Positions 12,601 to 27,600 of a stretch of DNA of 64,000 bases are shown here, in pieces. The translations under genes and the position numbers were made by a program. Each line of letters starts with the position of its first letter. Within the stretch, counting starts at the first letter, position 1. Below the pieces are notes generated by a model. The model was not told the origin of the DNA, searched no databases, and worked only from the letters and a program-made list of their open reading frames with translations. Source of the stretch: Ilex aquifolium (Eukaryota > Streptophyta > Magnoliopsida > Aquifoliales > Aquifoliaceae); NCBI GenBank assembly GCA_951799425.1, contig OX637396.1, positions 33,162,701 through 33,226,700 of the forward strand, given 5' to 3'.

Positions 12601-15600
12601 ATTTTGATACTTTTGAAGGGCCCTAGCCAAGCCCACTCTATAGTGTTTCACCATTATTTGATGGAAGATGACTCTAATAGAGTAGTAGGTGCGGTAAAAA
12701 AATGCAAGTCCTTGGTCCTTGTGCCAAGTGTTGAGAGAGAGAGTGGATTATACTTCTACTCTGCACACAATTATGTCATGCATTCTAAGATAAATCATTT
12801 GGAAGAAAGCAACTTGACTAAGAGAAGGCTTTTTCATTTAGAGGACATTTTTTTCCACCTTGAGGAGAGTGGGTATTCTTGGGATCGTAGAAGCTTTAAT
12901 ATACAATTTTCTTGATTTGCCTTTTTCATTTTTTCCTCTTGGATAAAGGATCGCTCTCACCCTTCCACCCTTTTAATTCTTGATTTCTTTCTATTGAAGC
13001 TCTCGTTTTGTATCAACAAAAACATTGAGTAACCACAATTTTGTCCCAATGGCACAGTGTCCCTAGTGATGACCTAGACAAACCAGATTCGAATCCGCTT
13101 CTCCATCGTTGTATATCAACAAAAATCATTAAGTACATTAAAACCTAGTTAGATTCAGTCCAAACAAATTCTCGTAAAGTTATTACCACAATCTTGTGAT
13201 GAAAAGAAGACAAGAAAAATCTCTCCGTTCATTTCTCTCCGTCCCTAGATAATCTCACTTTTTTATTAACATTTGAAGTTTTATGCCATATTGTTTTACT
13301 ATAACCTAATGAGATGTATAATATAAGAGTCATAATCAGATACGGCAATTATAGAATCAACATAGTACAAGGAAGTGACATGTATTATTTTTAAGCCCCA
13401 TAATCGATTTTAACCAGGTGCCGCAATGATATAAGAATCCCTAGAGCTACTTATAACGTTCTTAGTCAATAGTAAAGGATCCAAGTTTAAGTTTTGGTCC
13501 TCTAGTTAAGTAGTATAAAAAATTGTAAATAGCTATACATAATCCAACAGAAATACAAGTCCTACAAAATTTCCATTCAAACTCATTGCAATTATGAGAA
13601 ATTTATCCAACCCATTTCAAACGTTAGAACATTTTTTTTGATAAGAAACGATAATTTTATTGATAATAAAATACTTGATAAAGGCATTACAAAAACAATA
13701 GCCAAATCAAAGGTGGACAAGATGTCCATGACTCGTTATCAAAAGCAAAAAAATGAAAGGCGAACTACAATCCGAATGATGCTTTCAAGCTTGTTGAAAT
13801 ACAAAAGAGGAATATCCTCAAACTCCTTAATCATAGAAGCCCAAAATGAAGCAAAAAATAAAGTATATCCCGTAGTTCCTCAAACTACTCGCATTTATCC
13901 TAAAAATTTCTTCCACTCCTTTCCATCTAAATAACCCATATAGTAGCAAAGAACACAAAGTCAAAAGGTCTTTGCTCTTCTACCTCGCCGAAATCCATGT
14001 CATGCTTTCTCATGCAAGCATGACATGGACATGGGTGCCACCCACCAATGTCCCACAACATCAAAAAATAATTCCAAAACAATCGTGCTGAAGAACAATG
14101 CAAAAATAAATGATCCATGCTCTCACTATCACTACACATAACACACCATTGAGGAAGGAGGTAATTATTGGGTCTCATTCTTTGAAGAACATCATTAGAA
14201 CTGATCTTATATAATTATCCATGCACAAACTTGGACTTTTAAAGACACTTTGGATCACTAATCCAACATCTCCTATCTGTCGAATTTCAGGTCAAAATAA
14301 CATTATTGAGCATAGAAAGAAAACCCAATAGCTTCGAGCATTTGAAACCCAAAATCCACAAGATCAAATAAGAGTAAGATCGAAGCATAGATGCAATCCA
14401 ATTACCATAATAACAAGAGATATGATAAATACAACCAAATAGAGTGGATAAAGAAGACTCCCCGACCCAAATATCCTCCTAAAAATATACCCTTGTTCCA
14501 TTACCTACAATGATCTCGACTCTCAGAGAAAAAAATGGTAACCCTTTAGAAATGATCTTCCACGCGCTGCGAAAACTACCCTTTCAACCTTATTAGCATT
14601 CCCACCCATTAATTTGTAACCTATACTTACTCCTAATAATACAGTGTTATAATGAATCTTGTTACAAAGAAAATCTCCATAGCCATTTTCAATCAAAGCT
14701 ATATTCTTTTTCACCAAATTCCCAATTGAAAGATCTCCCTGATCTTTTGGCTTAGACACCACCTTCCATCGAATCAAATGATCCTTCCCTCCCTCACCCA
14801 CTCCTTCCCATAACAAATCTCTTATCAAATCCTCAATTTTCCTCGCCACCAAATAAGACATTTTAAAAAAAGGTCATAAAATAGATCAGAATACTGCATA
14901 AAACAAACAGAATCAACAATAATCTACCACCTAGAAATAAAAGTTTTCTTCCACCCATCTAATCTTCTCCCAGCTTTTTCAATAACAAGATCCCAAAAAC
15001 TCCAAGACATCAAATTACCACCTAAAAGAAGACCTAGGTACTTCAATGGCCAACCATCCAAAGAGCACCCCAACTCCAAAGCCAACTTACCTATCTTCTC
15101 CTGACTATGCTCTTCTCCACATCAGCCTTGGGCCCTTGAGTCTAGAGATTACACTAAAAACCAATTTCAAATTTCTTAATTTCTCCTCATCCCCCGAAGA
15201 AAAGAATATAGTATCATCTTCAAATTACAAATGAGATATTGAAATCCTTTCCCTCACAACCCCAAACCCCTCGACCAAATTACCCATCTCACACCCTCCC
15301 AGTAACCTACTCAACCCATCCACCATCATAGTGAACAAAAGAGGTGATAACGGATCTCCCTAACAAAGCCCCCTAAATGCCTTAAATGTTCCCTTAGGTT
15401 TTCCATTCAAAATAACTAAGAAATTCATCGACTCCAAACATCCCCTTATCCATTTTCTCTATCTCACCCCAAAACATTTCACCTCCAATACGGAATTCAG
15501 AAAATTCTAATCCACATGGCCATATGTTCTTTCAAAATCAATCTTCAACGCGATGCCCTCCTCCCCTTTGACCATATATTCTTTCACAACCTCGTTAACT

Positions 15601-18600
15601 ACTAGTCATATCCATAACTTATCTCCCCCTCCCAAAAAGCCCCCCTGACATTTTGAAATTTTATTACTCAAGCACTCCTTAAGCCTAATAAAAAGTACTT
15701 TGGCCATAATCTTGTACAAAGTTTGACATTCAGAGTTAACTTTTTTCGGGATAAGAAATATAAATGTAGCATTAGTAACTCCATTGATCACACCCCCATG
15801 AGAAAACTCATTAAACACCCACATCAAATCATCCTTCATCTCATCCCAACAAATCATCATTCTACTACACTCAAATACAATCCTCCTACCCTCCTCCACC
15901 TCAAAAGGTCTTTTCATCCACTCCGTACTTCTTCCATCATCCTTCTACTACACTCAAATACAACCTTCCTAACCACATTTGATCTAGAACAACCATGACC
16001 AAAATATAGATTAGCAAAGACACTAACAATCTCCCTCTCGATAGTAGCCTCATCATCAACTATCATACCATTATCAAGCTTCGACTTATCAATGATCTTC
16101 CTCACCCTATTACCATTTGCCACTTGATGAAAATATTATGGTATTATCACCTTCTCTCACTCATGTAATTCTTGATTTCCGTTTCAAACTAATCTATTAT
16201 TTAAACACAACCTCTTCAAATTTATTCTTAACATCACTCTTCTCCCTTCTCAACTCTTCATCCAAACCTCTTTCTTCTTTAACCTTATCAATATCGACAA
16301 TCCTTTCCAAAAGGATCCTTTTCTCTTCACGAACGTCCCCAAACTCCTCTATATTCCACCTTTAATCTTTGTTTTATAAACTCAAGCTTTTTCATAAATT
16401 TTTACCCCTTCCACCCTTAAAATATTCCCTCTGACCACATGGCCCAAGTCTCCCCCTAAAATCTCTATACTCTACCCACATATTTTCAAACCAAAAGGGA
16501 CAAGGCCGCCGCCTAAACTTAGAATCTACAACGACTATTGGACAATAATCTGAAACCACTTAAGACAAAGTTTTCTTTATAAAACCAAGAAACCAATCCT
16601 TACAACTACAGAAAGTAAGACTCCATCCAATCTTTTACATATCACCCTACTTCTAAAAGTAGACCAAGTATATGCAAAATTGGCCAAATGAGGATCCCTA
16701 AGTACAATTTATCTAATAAAAGTATCAAAATCCCTTGTACTTTTTGTTATTCTTCCCCCATTTAACTTCTCCAACAGATACCTAACGACATTAAAATTCC
16801 TCCAATGCACTATTGTGGACTACACAACCCAAACAAGCTTGCTAATTCTTCCCCCCCATAGACCCAGATAAGCCACCAATCACAACGATTTCAATATTTG
16901 ATTCTAATTGAAACTATAAATTCCCCAGCAAGTGATTCTTCCACTACCGCAGACCTCTCATCCCAAATAATTATCATATTGTCTGAATTTCCCATTGAAG
17001 GAACAAAAACTCAATTCCTTAACCAAGACCACTAAACATTCCTAATAACTTTCCTATCAATTATTTACAGCTTAGTTTCCTATAACACAAAGCTCAACTA
17101 ATCAACAGATCCTTAATTGAACTTCTTTTGCTCCAAGATCCTAATGTTCTACATTCCAACTAACAATCTTTATAACGAACAATAGCCCCTTCCCCAATCT
17201 TCCTAGATTTCCCACCCTCATACTTAATCCTTGAATGTAGATTATTTAACACTGTCACCCCCTTGTTTTTCCTCACGTCTCACATCCTTCTTCTATTTTC
17301 CTTTCTTTTTGGATGGAACTAAGGACAAATCCATTTTTCCAGAAAATCTTCCAAAACTATCCATTTCTTCGCATCCAACACAAAACAATCGGTATATTCA
17401 ACATACTCACTCTCTATCCCAGACCTTCTCCCGTCCCCTTTTCCACCAGAACTCTCAATAGCCCAAGACCCCAGTGGTCACGGCGTTTGAATATTCCCGA
17501 GAGCAAGATTAACTGTGTAGAAACCATTATCAGTACTGAAGTTGTGAAACAACTAATAGAACTAAAATTGAACCTTCTAACATCCCCCTGGTTCCATTTT
17601 GGTCAGACATCACCAATTCCTTCCCATAAGATCCATGTTCATCGCAAGTTCTAGAACCCACACCCTTCCTCTAATCAGACCCATAATGACCTATCCCATA
17701 CCCCTCCCAAAAAAAAAAATTTACTACCCTTCATAGAATTAGACATTTCTCTCATCTGTGTCAAAAAAATCTTGTCATGTCAACATAGACTTCCTTCGGT
17801 TGTAACCCATCTTCATTGCCAATATCGCATCAATACGTGTCCTTTGAGCTATTGTTAGTGTCGTCGCTATCTCTCAATTCCAACGCAGTATTTTGGACAT
17901 CATAATAACCTTCTTCAACCTCAAACGCCAATTGCCACTAGCCTTCTTCATTCACTCTTTCAAACCTAAAATCTCAAAGTCGTCTCTAAGACTGTCATAC
18001 CCATCGCTTTTTCTTCCAACATCACTCAACAAATTTCCATCCTTACCTCCATCCATACTCATATCATTTATTGTCTTTGATCCCTCATTGGCTCTACCCT
18101 GATGAACCTTGTTGTCTGTGTGGAATTCATACTCCTCCAGAACATAGGACTCACAACTCAATCCGTCCGTAAATAATAGCCCTCAAAGCTCCAGTCTTCA
18201 ACTTATTAAAAGAGGGCCATGAGCCACTCAATTTCTGGACCATGTCCAACTTCTCATTAATTCTGTCAATCTTCTTGTATTTAAAGAGCCCAATTTAGCA
18301 AGTTTGTCATCTTTGCCCTATCTTAGACCCACTAGACCCATCTTGCATTCTAGAGCATCCCACCCACTTTTGAATTTTATTAACCCTTTGACAGCAAACT
18401 AAATTTTGGTCCAGATTTCGTAAATTTTGCTTAACCCCCTCATTTTCCACATTCTTGCTCAATTCTTGGCCTAGATTCCTTAAATTAAGCTTAACTCCCC
18501 TGCTTTCCATCTTATGATTCTTTTCAAATTCAAATCACTCATCATTAACTCATCTTGGAAATTAGCAACATTATTGGCTATTTGGCAATAATTCCATCAT

Positions 18601-21600
18601 TAATTATCTCCTCAACAGAAATCAAAGCTATGCTACTAAGTTGACCCTTCGGTGCACACATCTCCCCATAACTTCTCCCTTTACTACTGCCATGTGACCC
18701 TTCTGAATCCTTAACTTCATCATCAACCTGTAGTATGTAGTACAAACTTTTCATACTACCTCCCCCATACAACCTCTGTCTCGCGCTATGACTAAACTGA
18801 CCCATATTAGAGAATACCTTGATCTTAATGGGATATGATTTCCCATTGAAGTCATCTTGAAATGCGTCTTGAGGAACCTCAATTGTGGCTTGTGGACTCG
18901 TATTCTAGCCTCATACAGATTAGCACGATTTTTAGGGCCTGTTTGGCTTGCATCTCAAAAAACAGTATCTGAAAACTATTTTTGAGAAGAGTTTTAAGAA
19001 AGTGTTTTTAAAAAATTTTAGATTGCAAAACATGTTTGGTTATATATTTTAAAAAATAGTTTTAAGGAACAAAAATTATAAAATTAGTTTGGACCAAACT
19101 CATAACCACAGAAACCCACAACCACCATCGAAGACAACAGCACAACCACCATTGAAGACAACCCACAACCACCACAGAAACCCACAAACTCATTCACCAA
19201 ACTCATAACCACAGAAACCCACAACCACCACCAAAACCCACAAAGCACCACTGAAACCCACAACCACCCAAAACCCACAACCACCACCGAATCACTGAAA
19301 CCAAGAATCACCACCGAACCCAGAACCACCACCGAAGTGTTGGTTCGTCTGGATTTGACGAAGTGGAGAGAGAAACTCTGGCGATAAAGCAGCGATCCCC
19401 CTGGCTCCGGTCTTCGTTGGAGAGAGAGAGAGAGAGGGGAGGCGGATATGGAGAAAACAGGCCCCAAGTGAAGGGCTTTTATACTTCAACAAAAAAAATG
19501 CATTTTGCCGCTAAGGAAGTTTGATGGATGGACCTCATTAAAGAGGAGGGGTTGTTTCCCTTATTTTCTATTTTAGCCTAAAAACTCAGAAAACAATTTT
19601 GGCTTGTTTTCTGTTTTTGTGCTCCAAATCTCATTTTTTCCCAAAAAAATTGAGAACAAAAATGCTAAGCAAACAAGTTTTGGGTGTTTTTGAAATTTTG
19701 AGAACAAAAAACAGTTTTCGAGAACAAAACCAAACACGCCCTTAATTTCCCGAGAACAATTTTCTTTCTCATAGATTCTTTGTGCCGGCATTTTATTTTC
19801 ACAAAAGAACGTAGTTTTATCTGCTTGAAAGGGTTGCAATTTTACTTCCCTATTCAAAGCCATAGCTAGAAAATTTTGTATCACATTCCTGGATACTAAT
19901 AGGATGCTCCTAACACATACCACAACACACTTCCATCTTTCCTCCTCTATGAAAAAAACTTCACCTTTAAAAATGTTAGAATCTCATGCTCGCTAACATC
20001 CCTACTATTCGTCCCATCTGTCCCAACCACCACAGCCCCTCCCCTGTTTTTTTCTCTCCCTTGACAGAAAGTGCCCAGTGCCATGCATGGCTTCTTCCAA
20101 AATCCTTTGAAATGCTTCCCACCCCATTCTTCAATGCCTTTAGGGATAATCAAACTCATTCTCCCACCATTTTTCATCATCTTACTTACCCTGGCAAACT
20201 CCCCAAACCTGCTACTCTCCAATTCAATCCATACACAGAGACCATCAATCCTATATTTCCTGAGAAAGACATCCTTACTGTTCCAACATAGAGCGCTGGA
20301 AAATTATTCATTCAACCATCTCACGCAATCCTTGTCCCATGAAAAGGATCCAACTCGATTCCATTCTGTTGTCCGGATCTACTGTTCAAGCTTAGTCTCA
20401 ATTCTCCCATTTATCAATGTGTCGGATATTTTATCTCTATTCACAAGCAAAGCAACTCCGGGCAAAACAAGAACAAGACTATCAGCTCAATGTTAGAACA
20501 TTGCATAAGTAAAATCAATAATTTTCCTCCTAAACGTTATATTTCATGCTAATTATAGCCCGTACAAAGCCTGTCTTCAACATTCAAGCGTACAAGACAT
20601 AAGACTATTGGTTGATGCACCAATACAGAAAAGGCCCCCAAACTGTGAATGTGTTCAATAAACAACATAAACAAAGCTCAACAGGCAAGTTTTGAATCAG
20701 GAATAGGACTTACCCAACTAACCAATGGAAAATTGAGCCATCAAAACTCCCACTAACAAAATATTCCTCATGAAATGGATGCCAAGCCAATGCTAGCAGA
20801 TTAAAGAAAAAAAATCAGCACAAGTATCAGACATATTAAAAAAAACTGCAGAGAAGGGGTCAGCAAAATAAATGAAGGTGCTAGTAAATATGGTCCACAT
20901 ATGACGTAGATAGAGTGCCACAAGAAGAATGATGGAATTTCTGCAAAGCACAAAAAATATATAGCACTAGCACTATTTGCGAGACCAAAGACCTAGTAAC
21001 TAAATTTCTAATTCCATGCACTTTGATGTTACAACACAAACATATTAACATGGATGCCCCTATGATGGTCCAGTGCTCGTGCAAAGGCATGATATATTAA
21101 TCAAACAGATAAAGGCCATTGAAGCACTTGCAAATTATCAAAGTAACGTGACTCTTAAATTTGCAAGGTATTTCCTTTAGGACGTGTACGTAGCAGTCTA
21201 TTTTATGCACTAGCTCCCATGTCAAGTTTTATTTTATCTTCACCAACAAGCACGACGCCTTTAAAAAGACCAAGTGTCCAACTTGCACGCAAGACAGATA
21301 CCAATGCTTCTCAAACATTCTTCGACACAACTCCAACACCTCTTCAGTCATGTCCATAGTAAAATTATAGATCTTGATTTGCGACATGTCCTCGGCCCTT
21401 CTTCAGACCACATAAAATTGATAAAACTTGAAGTTAAGATATGGTTTTCCAACAAGATAAAGAAGAATGATTCTTAAGAATGATTAACTTTAGAACCCTA
21501 TTAGAAGTCATTATATATTTAAAAACAAAAGTATGACATGAAGATTTGATCAAAGAATGGAGCATTGGAGGATGATTAGAATCTCCTTAATCATGTAGTC

Positions 21601-24600
21601 TTTTTTCTGCTAGGTTTGTCCATACAAAATCAGTAACCATTCACTGTGGTGTACTACAAACATGGATATAATATTTCCTTTGCATGCTGTATAGATATAG
21701 ACAGAGATAATGAGAACATAAACAACCCATTTATTTGTTGTTGTATTCCCTCTGTGTTTGTATCCTACCCTTTCAGAAATAATTGTCAACTTGTCCGTGC
21801 TATGTCATGTTTATGCCCCAGTCCGTGCCATGTCATGTCATATAATTTCCCTTGATTCTTGATTTTAAAGTTGCTATACTAGACATCAAAACTATTTGTC
21901 TTCTAAAAAAATAAAAATTGACCTTTATTGCCTATTACGACTATGAGATTACCCGGTAAGCAAACATGATACGGTATCTTCTTGTAGTCAACTTTTTTTA
22001 ACAAGCCTATATGAAGTTCATTTTTCCTTGATCATTAATGCAATCACTACGATATTAAACCACCCGTGCTATTTATGCTGCAACTGTACTGTCAGCCTAT
22101 TTCTTTTGTTTTTAGGTGTTTTACCAACCTTAAATACATTTCAAGACAATGGAACCCCCAGTCAATACATAGACCGGAATTAAATGACCAGAGGCCAAGG
22201 AGAGAAAGGCAGGATTACAAGAAAGTATATTAGTGAAACGCTTGAAGAAGCACCAAGAAGAGATAATTTAAGAATCGGCTTAGGTTGTTTGAACATGTTT
22301 ATAGAAGACCTATTGCTACACCAGTAAGGGAGAATGATGTGATACATATTGACACAAATGCAAGGAAGAAAGGTAGACCAAAATTAACTTTGAATAAGAT
22401 AGATGGTGAAAAATTATGATAGCTTACAGATTAACATTCATATTACCTTTACTTTTTGAAAAAAAATATACATATCACTGTTGATAGAGCACAATGACGG
22501 AATATGATTCATGTAGCTGGCCCAAATAGTTGGAAGTCAGGACAAGGTTTCATTGCATTGAGTTGAGCCATTTTCAATCTTTCTGGCATCAATTTTACAT
22601 TTTTCTCTTCTCTCAAAAAACAGTCATTCAACTTAAATACCATGAAAAGTAGAATAAATACATTCGAAATTCCACAAAATCATAAGGTTTTTTATTGCTA
22701 TTAGTATAAACAATCTATGAAAATTAAAATAAAAGGAATGGTGAATGCAATAACCAATCAAGATCCTCTATCACAGGGAATATCAACTGAACACGTTACA
22801 GTTACACATCAACATAAAGAATTACATAAGGACTACTAGTATATGTGCATCCTACAATCATAAAGAGTAGAAATTTTAAAAAAGCACCGACACTGACCAG
22901 TCACATCCTTCCGATGTCCACGGAAAGATTCAAGCTCCTTCATCGCCCTTATGTCATAAAGCTGAAAATACAAACATGATTACTCACACAATAAAGAGGC
23001 AACAACCAAATGCAAGCCCTTTTAATTCACACGATAAATATAATGGAAGACGTCAAGTTCCTACTTTGATGATTTGATCCTTCGAAGCAGTTAGCATCCA
23101 GTTACCGTTTTGATTCCATTTGACACAAAGAACTGTATTTTTGTGCCCATGACTGCAAACAACAAAAGTAACTGCTCAGAAGAGTTTAACTAACAGATAT
23201 AAACTGCAGCTATGACATAAGGAATTCTTTACTAACAATGAAGAAAGCTCCCTCCCTGACTTTGCATCCCAAAGTTTCACAAGGTTATCCTTCCCACCTA
23301 CCAAAAGCCAAAGGCAAACAGTGTTATGTATGACTCAAATATTCTCAAGATTTCAAGAAGTTCACAAAAGGGATGTAGAACTACACACCTGAAACTAGTA
23401 AAGACTTAGTAGGATGCCAGTCAACACTCTTCACATCCCAACCATGGCCTGCCTGAGTCCAAATCACATAAAAAGACTCTTATGTTATCTTGAGTTGAGT
23501 CTCTGATATTACCTATGACTACATAGTATATTTCCACCCCAAAAAGGAGAAAAAAAAAACACAAAAAGACAAGATAATTGGCCTAAAGTCAAGCAAAAAA
23601 TAGTTGTCCATAATACATCAAGCAGTTACTAACTAAAGAAGCAGAACAGATCATACAAAGAAAAAGCATATCGGATAGCGAGACACATGCACTCAATGAC
23701 TTGAGAAATTTATTTTTCAAAAATGATAAACCCTTTTGAGCAGCGTTTTGCACGCTGAGAAATGCCCAATTTGTATTCTCAGGCTTGATCTATGTCTTAA
23801 TCCACCCAAGGCGGATCCTACTCCTAAACAAAAGGGCCTCCATGCACTTATTAAGCCTAAGATTTTCCCCTTTACAATAAGGAAATTCCACATGCATAAT
23901 TAAGGGAGCCAGTGAAAGGTGACTAGAACAGTGAGCCAAAAGAAAGAGGTCTTAGGTTCTTCTTTCCTAACCACCCGAGTGCCATCTAGCTCTTGGAAAA
24001 GGAAGGGGAAAGCCTAAGTTAAGTGGAGATCCCTTTTTTATTAATAGGAAGTGGATGGAGGTTGGTGGTAGAGAAGAGAGCAAGAAGTCTAAGTCCTATC
24101 CTTACTATCCTCACTCCTCTTCCTGCTATAAGAGATAGGCCTTCTCCCATGGGTTGTTTGTAGTCTTTTTTGCTTTTAAGGACCATAATGGCTGGGTAAG
24201 GTGGTAAGTTCCTCGAAAGAGGGGTGAGCAAAATGGATTCACCAAGTATGAGATCCTATCTATGAATAATGCCACTCACTCTCTTTGATCAAGAGATATC
24301 ATAAACTTCCTCAAGCAAATCAGAATTGTGGCAAGTTGTCATTATATAGTTGTCCTAGAATCAATAGCATTCCATTAGGAGGCTTACACCCATTTGCATT
24401 AATTTATCTAAAGTTCAATATTAGAGTGAGACGACAATGATAAGCATTTTTCCTACTGCAACTTAGAAAAACTGTGGGGGCAAAAACAAAGTCTTGAAGA
24501 AGCCTTTCTCACTAGTAAGCATGCATCCTGTTTGTACAAACAAATCTCTTTCAAAAATTAACCACCGATACACTGATAGTCGGTCACCTACCTCATCGTC

Positions 24601-27600
24601 CGTCAGTGACTTAGGGGTTGGGCATTTCCGAACAATCCCCATGATGTCATAAATCACATTCAATGAATTGAAAGGTGAAGGATTTTTTCTTTTTTATAGG
24701 ATTCACTTCGGTGGGAAATGCTTCAAAATAGGGAGCATAAGGCAGTACTAAAGAATATATTTTTTTTAGGGCGGAGGGAGAGAGAGAGAGAGAGAAGAAG
24801 GTGAGAAGAGAATGGGAGAAAGAGAGGACCAGAGAAGGAGATGGAAGAAAGAGAAGGGAAAAGGAAGAGGAATAGAAGTGAGAGGAGAGAAATCTAAATC
24901 CCATTGAGTCAACAACTCTAAAATTAAATCATCATTATTATAAACACGAGTTGAATGAAGATAGGGTTGAAGATTAGAGTCTATAAAGCACTAATACTTC
25001 AATCGGGGTGACGTATCTGTATCGAATACCGATACTGGTTGGATACTTGTGAATATGCATTGGATACTTTCCACACATATCAAAAAATTAATAAAATATT
25101 ATACTTGTCGGATACACCTTGGATATGCGTATCTCTATGGTGAATACATTCGTCTTATACTTAGCGAGGTGGGTTGTTTAGAAACCTTGAATCCTACAAA
25201 TGGGCATTCCTCATTTCAAGATGTTCATTCGGACGTGCGTCACATATATCACAAGATTTGTCAATTCTTTACGATTTAGTTGGCTTGAAATGAGTTTTTA
25301 TGACATATGTTAAAAGCCAATGAAGTCTATTGAAATTAAATGCTAAATAAAAGTTGAGGACTCTCGAAGGGTGACACGTCTTCAACTTTAGAATTACATA
25401 AAATCTTGAATTTAAAACATCATTGAGTAGTCCTATGTCAATAACATAAATTATTTTAGTTTGGATGTTTTTATTTCTTAATCTCTCATATCCCTAGCGT
25501 TGCAATAATATTCTAATTTATATATATATATATATAGATGTATCCTAATTGTACATGTGTTCTACTTTTTAAGATTTTGCTGTATCATCGTATTCATATC
25601 GTGTCATACCCATACCCGTATCCGTGCTTCCTAGATTAGAGCTCATGGATTAATTTTAGTATTATTTCCCAATTTGGAACTTATTGGTTGTATTTTCTAA
25701 ATTGAGTATAATTTTTTATGTATTTTTTCATTTGGGTCTCTCTCTCTCTCGTCTGAATCAGTTGATAGGTAATGCAAAAGTATTAGATGAAGCTTTGGTT
25801 GAATATAAACATTTTGAGAATTGTTTCAATACTATTTCCTAATTTAAGAAGTATTGGTTTTTATTTTCTTAATCTACGTATTAAAATATCATCATCAAGA
25901 TTTTATGTAATTATAAATATAGTGGATGTAGGGCATTTCCAATAAATATGGTCCTTAGTGTAAAATTTTAGTCAATTTTAGCAATATCAAATTGAATTGG
26001 ATTTGGATCTCTCTCCTCCCTCACATCTATTTATGTTCCTTTCCTTCTATATTTTTTCCTTCTTCTCTTCTTTCTTTTTCTCACTCTTTCTCCCGTAATC
26101 TATATTCTTTGGCCTTGAATCAATTGGTAATCAAACCCAACTATCGTCGGGTGTTGCTTTTGTAACGCCAACCGACATTGAAAGTCATATCATGGTCGGC
26201 TAATAAACCACCATTATCATCATAGCTTTGTCAGTTTTGTCAAAAAAAAATTCATCACCCCTTTGCATGGATAAAATCCACACTGTAACTTTGTAGGCAC
26301 ACAGATGTGAATAACCTATTGCCACCGCATGTGTTTTCACTATCCATCGACATCATGCATGTGGACATCTTCTCGTTGGAAGATATGGAAAGGTTTTTTT
26401 TCAGATAGTGATATGGAAAGGTTAGACATCCTTTGATTTGTTTTTTTCAGTTTCTGGTTGAGTTGCACACTCAATTAGATTCAACTTGGAGGTCATGACT
26501 CATGAGGTTGAAGATGACCAAAATCTGATATTGAGTTGACCCGATCCAACAAGTTTAACCCAAATCCCACTCTTATTGCATCTGAGTATCGACTCTTATT
26601 GCAACAAGTTTACAATATCTATATAGAAAAAGTTATGTTACGGTCCAGCCCACTGGTCATGACTTCTGGAATGGCAATGGGTCATTTCTTTTGCCCAAGC
26701 CCTGCCTACACACAAAAGAACAAAATCCCATGCCCATATTTTCCCTGTATGTGTGGGCACTGCTCAATGCCACCATATCTATTATCAGTATAGATAAGCA
26801 GGAAAATTTTTTGTGAGTGGGACAGGCAATGAATTGATTACCATATTGTCAATGGGCATCAGCTTTGATACATACAGAACATGATATTAGAGCTTTGGTT
26901 CAAAAGACTCTTAGCATGGCTTTGTGACATAGGCTGCAAGGCACAATAGGAAAAAGAAAAGACAAAAAAAATCCAGGAGGTAAGAGAAGGAAAAAGAAGA
27001 GAAAGTAGTGCCAAACATTTGCCAGATCTCAACCAACTCTTATCAATGGTGCCAAGGTCAGAAACTAGTCTGGACGTCAGTTTTGTCTTCATATAGGAGA
27101 TGCATCCCAACGAACATTCCAACACAGTGCCCTAAATGTATTTTCTGTTCCCAATACCCAAAGAGAGTCCCATGTACGTTGACTAGAGTCTCACAATCAT
27201 ACGGCTCTGCTAAAAACTCAGGTATCAAAATGTATTCCACCAATATTATGTCATTTTACACGAAAACAAATCCACAAAGCACCCCCAACAAGAAACAAGC
27301 CACACATGCTTGAAACAAGAAGAAACTAAATGGTCATGCTATCGCATGGTTGGAAAGACAAGGGCATGAAATTGTATTCTTTGCATAGATAAAGCCTAAC
27401 AAAATTGCAAAATGTAAATTAAAAGTAACAGTTGTTGTTGTCAAGTATTGAGAAGATTTGGGGCCAATAAGCTCCTTGTATATCCATTTTGACATTTGAG
27501 GGACATTACCAGATAATGAGCGCTCTTCTTGACACCGAGCAAAGTCCCAAACTTTAACAGTAGTGTCATCAGAGCAGGAGCAGAACTTCAAATCTGTCCG

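Larger units (their letters stand above)
13634..20491 (-). mobile_element. Near-full-length L1-type LINE in FY intron 13, same strand as FY
   Basis: Flanked by an exact 11-bp duplication GTTAGAACATT (13623-13633 and 20492-20502), with the poly-A side at the left. Recognisable segments from 5' to 3' on the minus strand: an ORF1-type DUF4283-like region with [20 protein letters not shown] (about 20.0-20.2 kb), a degenerate endonuclease region (about 16.4-17.3 kb), reverse transcriptase with [18 protein letters not shown] (about 15.8 kb), [15 protein letters not shown] (about 14.8 kb) and zf-RVT WCVMC...DHLFLHC (about 14.1 kb). Many stops and frame changes; inactive. About 6.05 kb without the inserted element at 18935-19741. 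Confidence 0.85.
9871..20713 (-). other. FY intron 13 (10.8 kb)
   Basis: The largest intron. Left to right on the plus strand it holds two SINE-like pieces (10296-10534), a plus-strand LINE remnant (11080-11730, perhaps to 13020) with a MITE-like insert (11937-12357), a further SINE-like piece (13046-13110), and a 6.9-kb LINE block (13634-20491). 9871-10290 and 13110-13620 show nothing recognisable. Confidence 0.75.

Noticed and set aside
19084-19467. V/G/W-rich open frame of 127 codons
   Set aside because: Produced by the ACC-rich minisatellite inside the Harbinger-like MITE copy A; no protein family pattern.
25640-26900. Possible solo LTR in FY intron 8 (CT-rich tract, ATTAGAGCTTTGGTT phrase)
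   Set aside because: No TG/CA ends, no duplication and no partner could be found; left as unassigned intron sequence.
27058-27243. Minus-strand frame in FY intron 8 (60 codons) that looks protein-like
   Set aside because: No family recognised, no splice signals linking it to FY exons, and FY phase closes without it.
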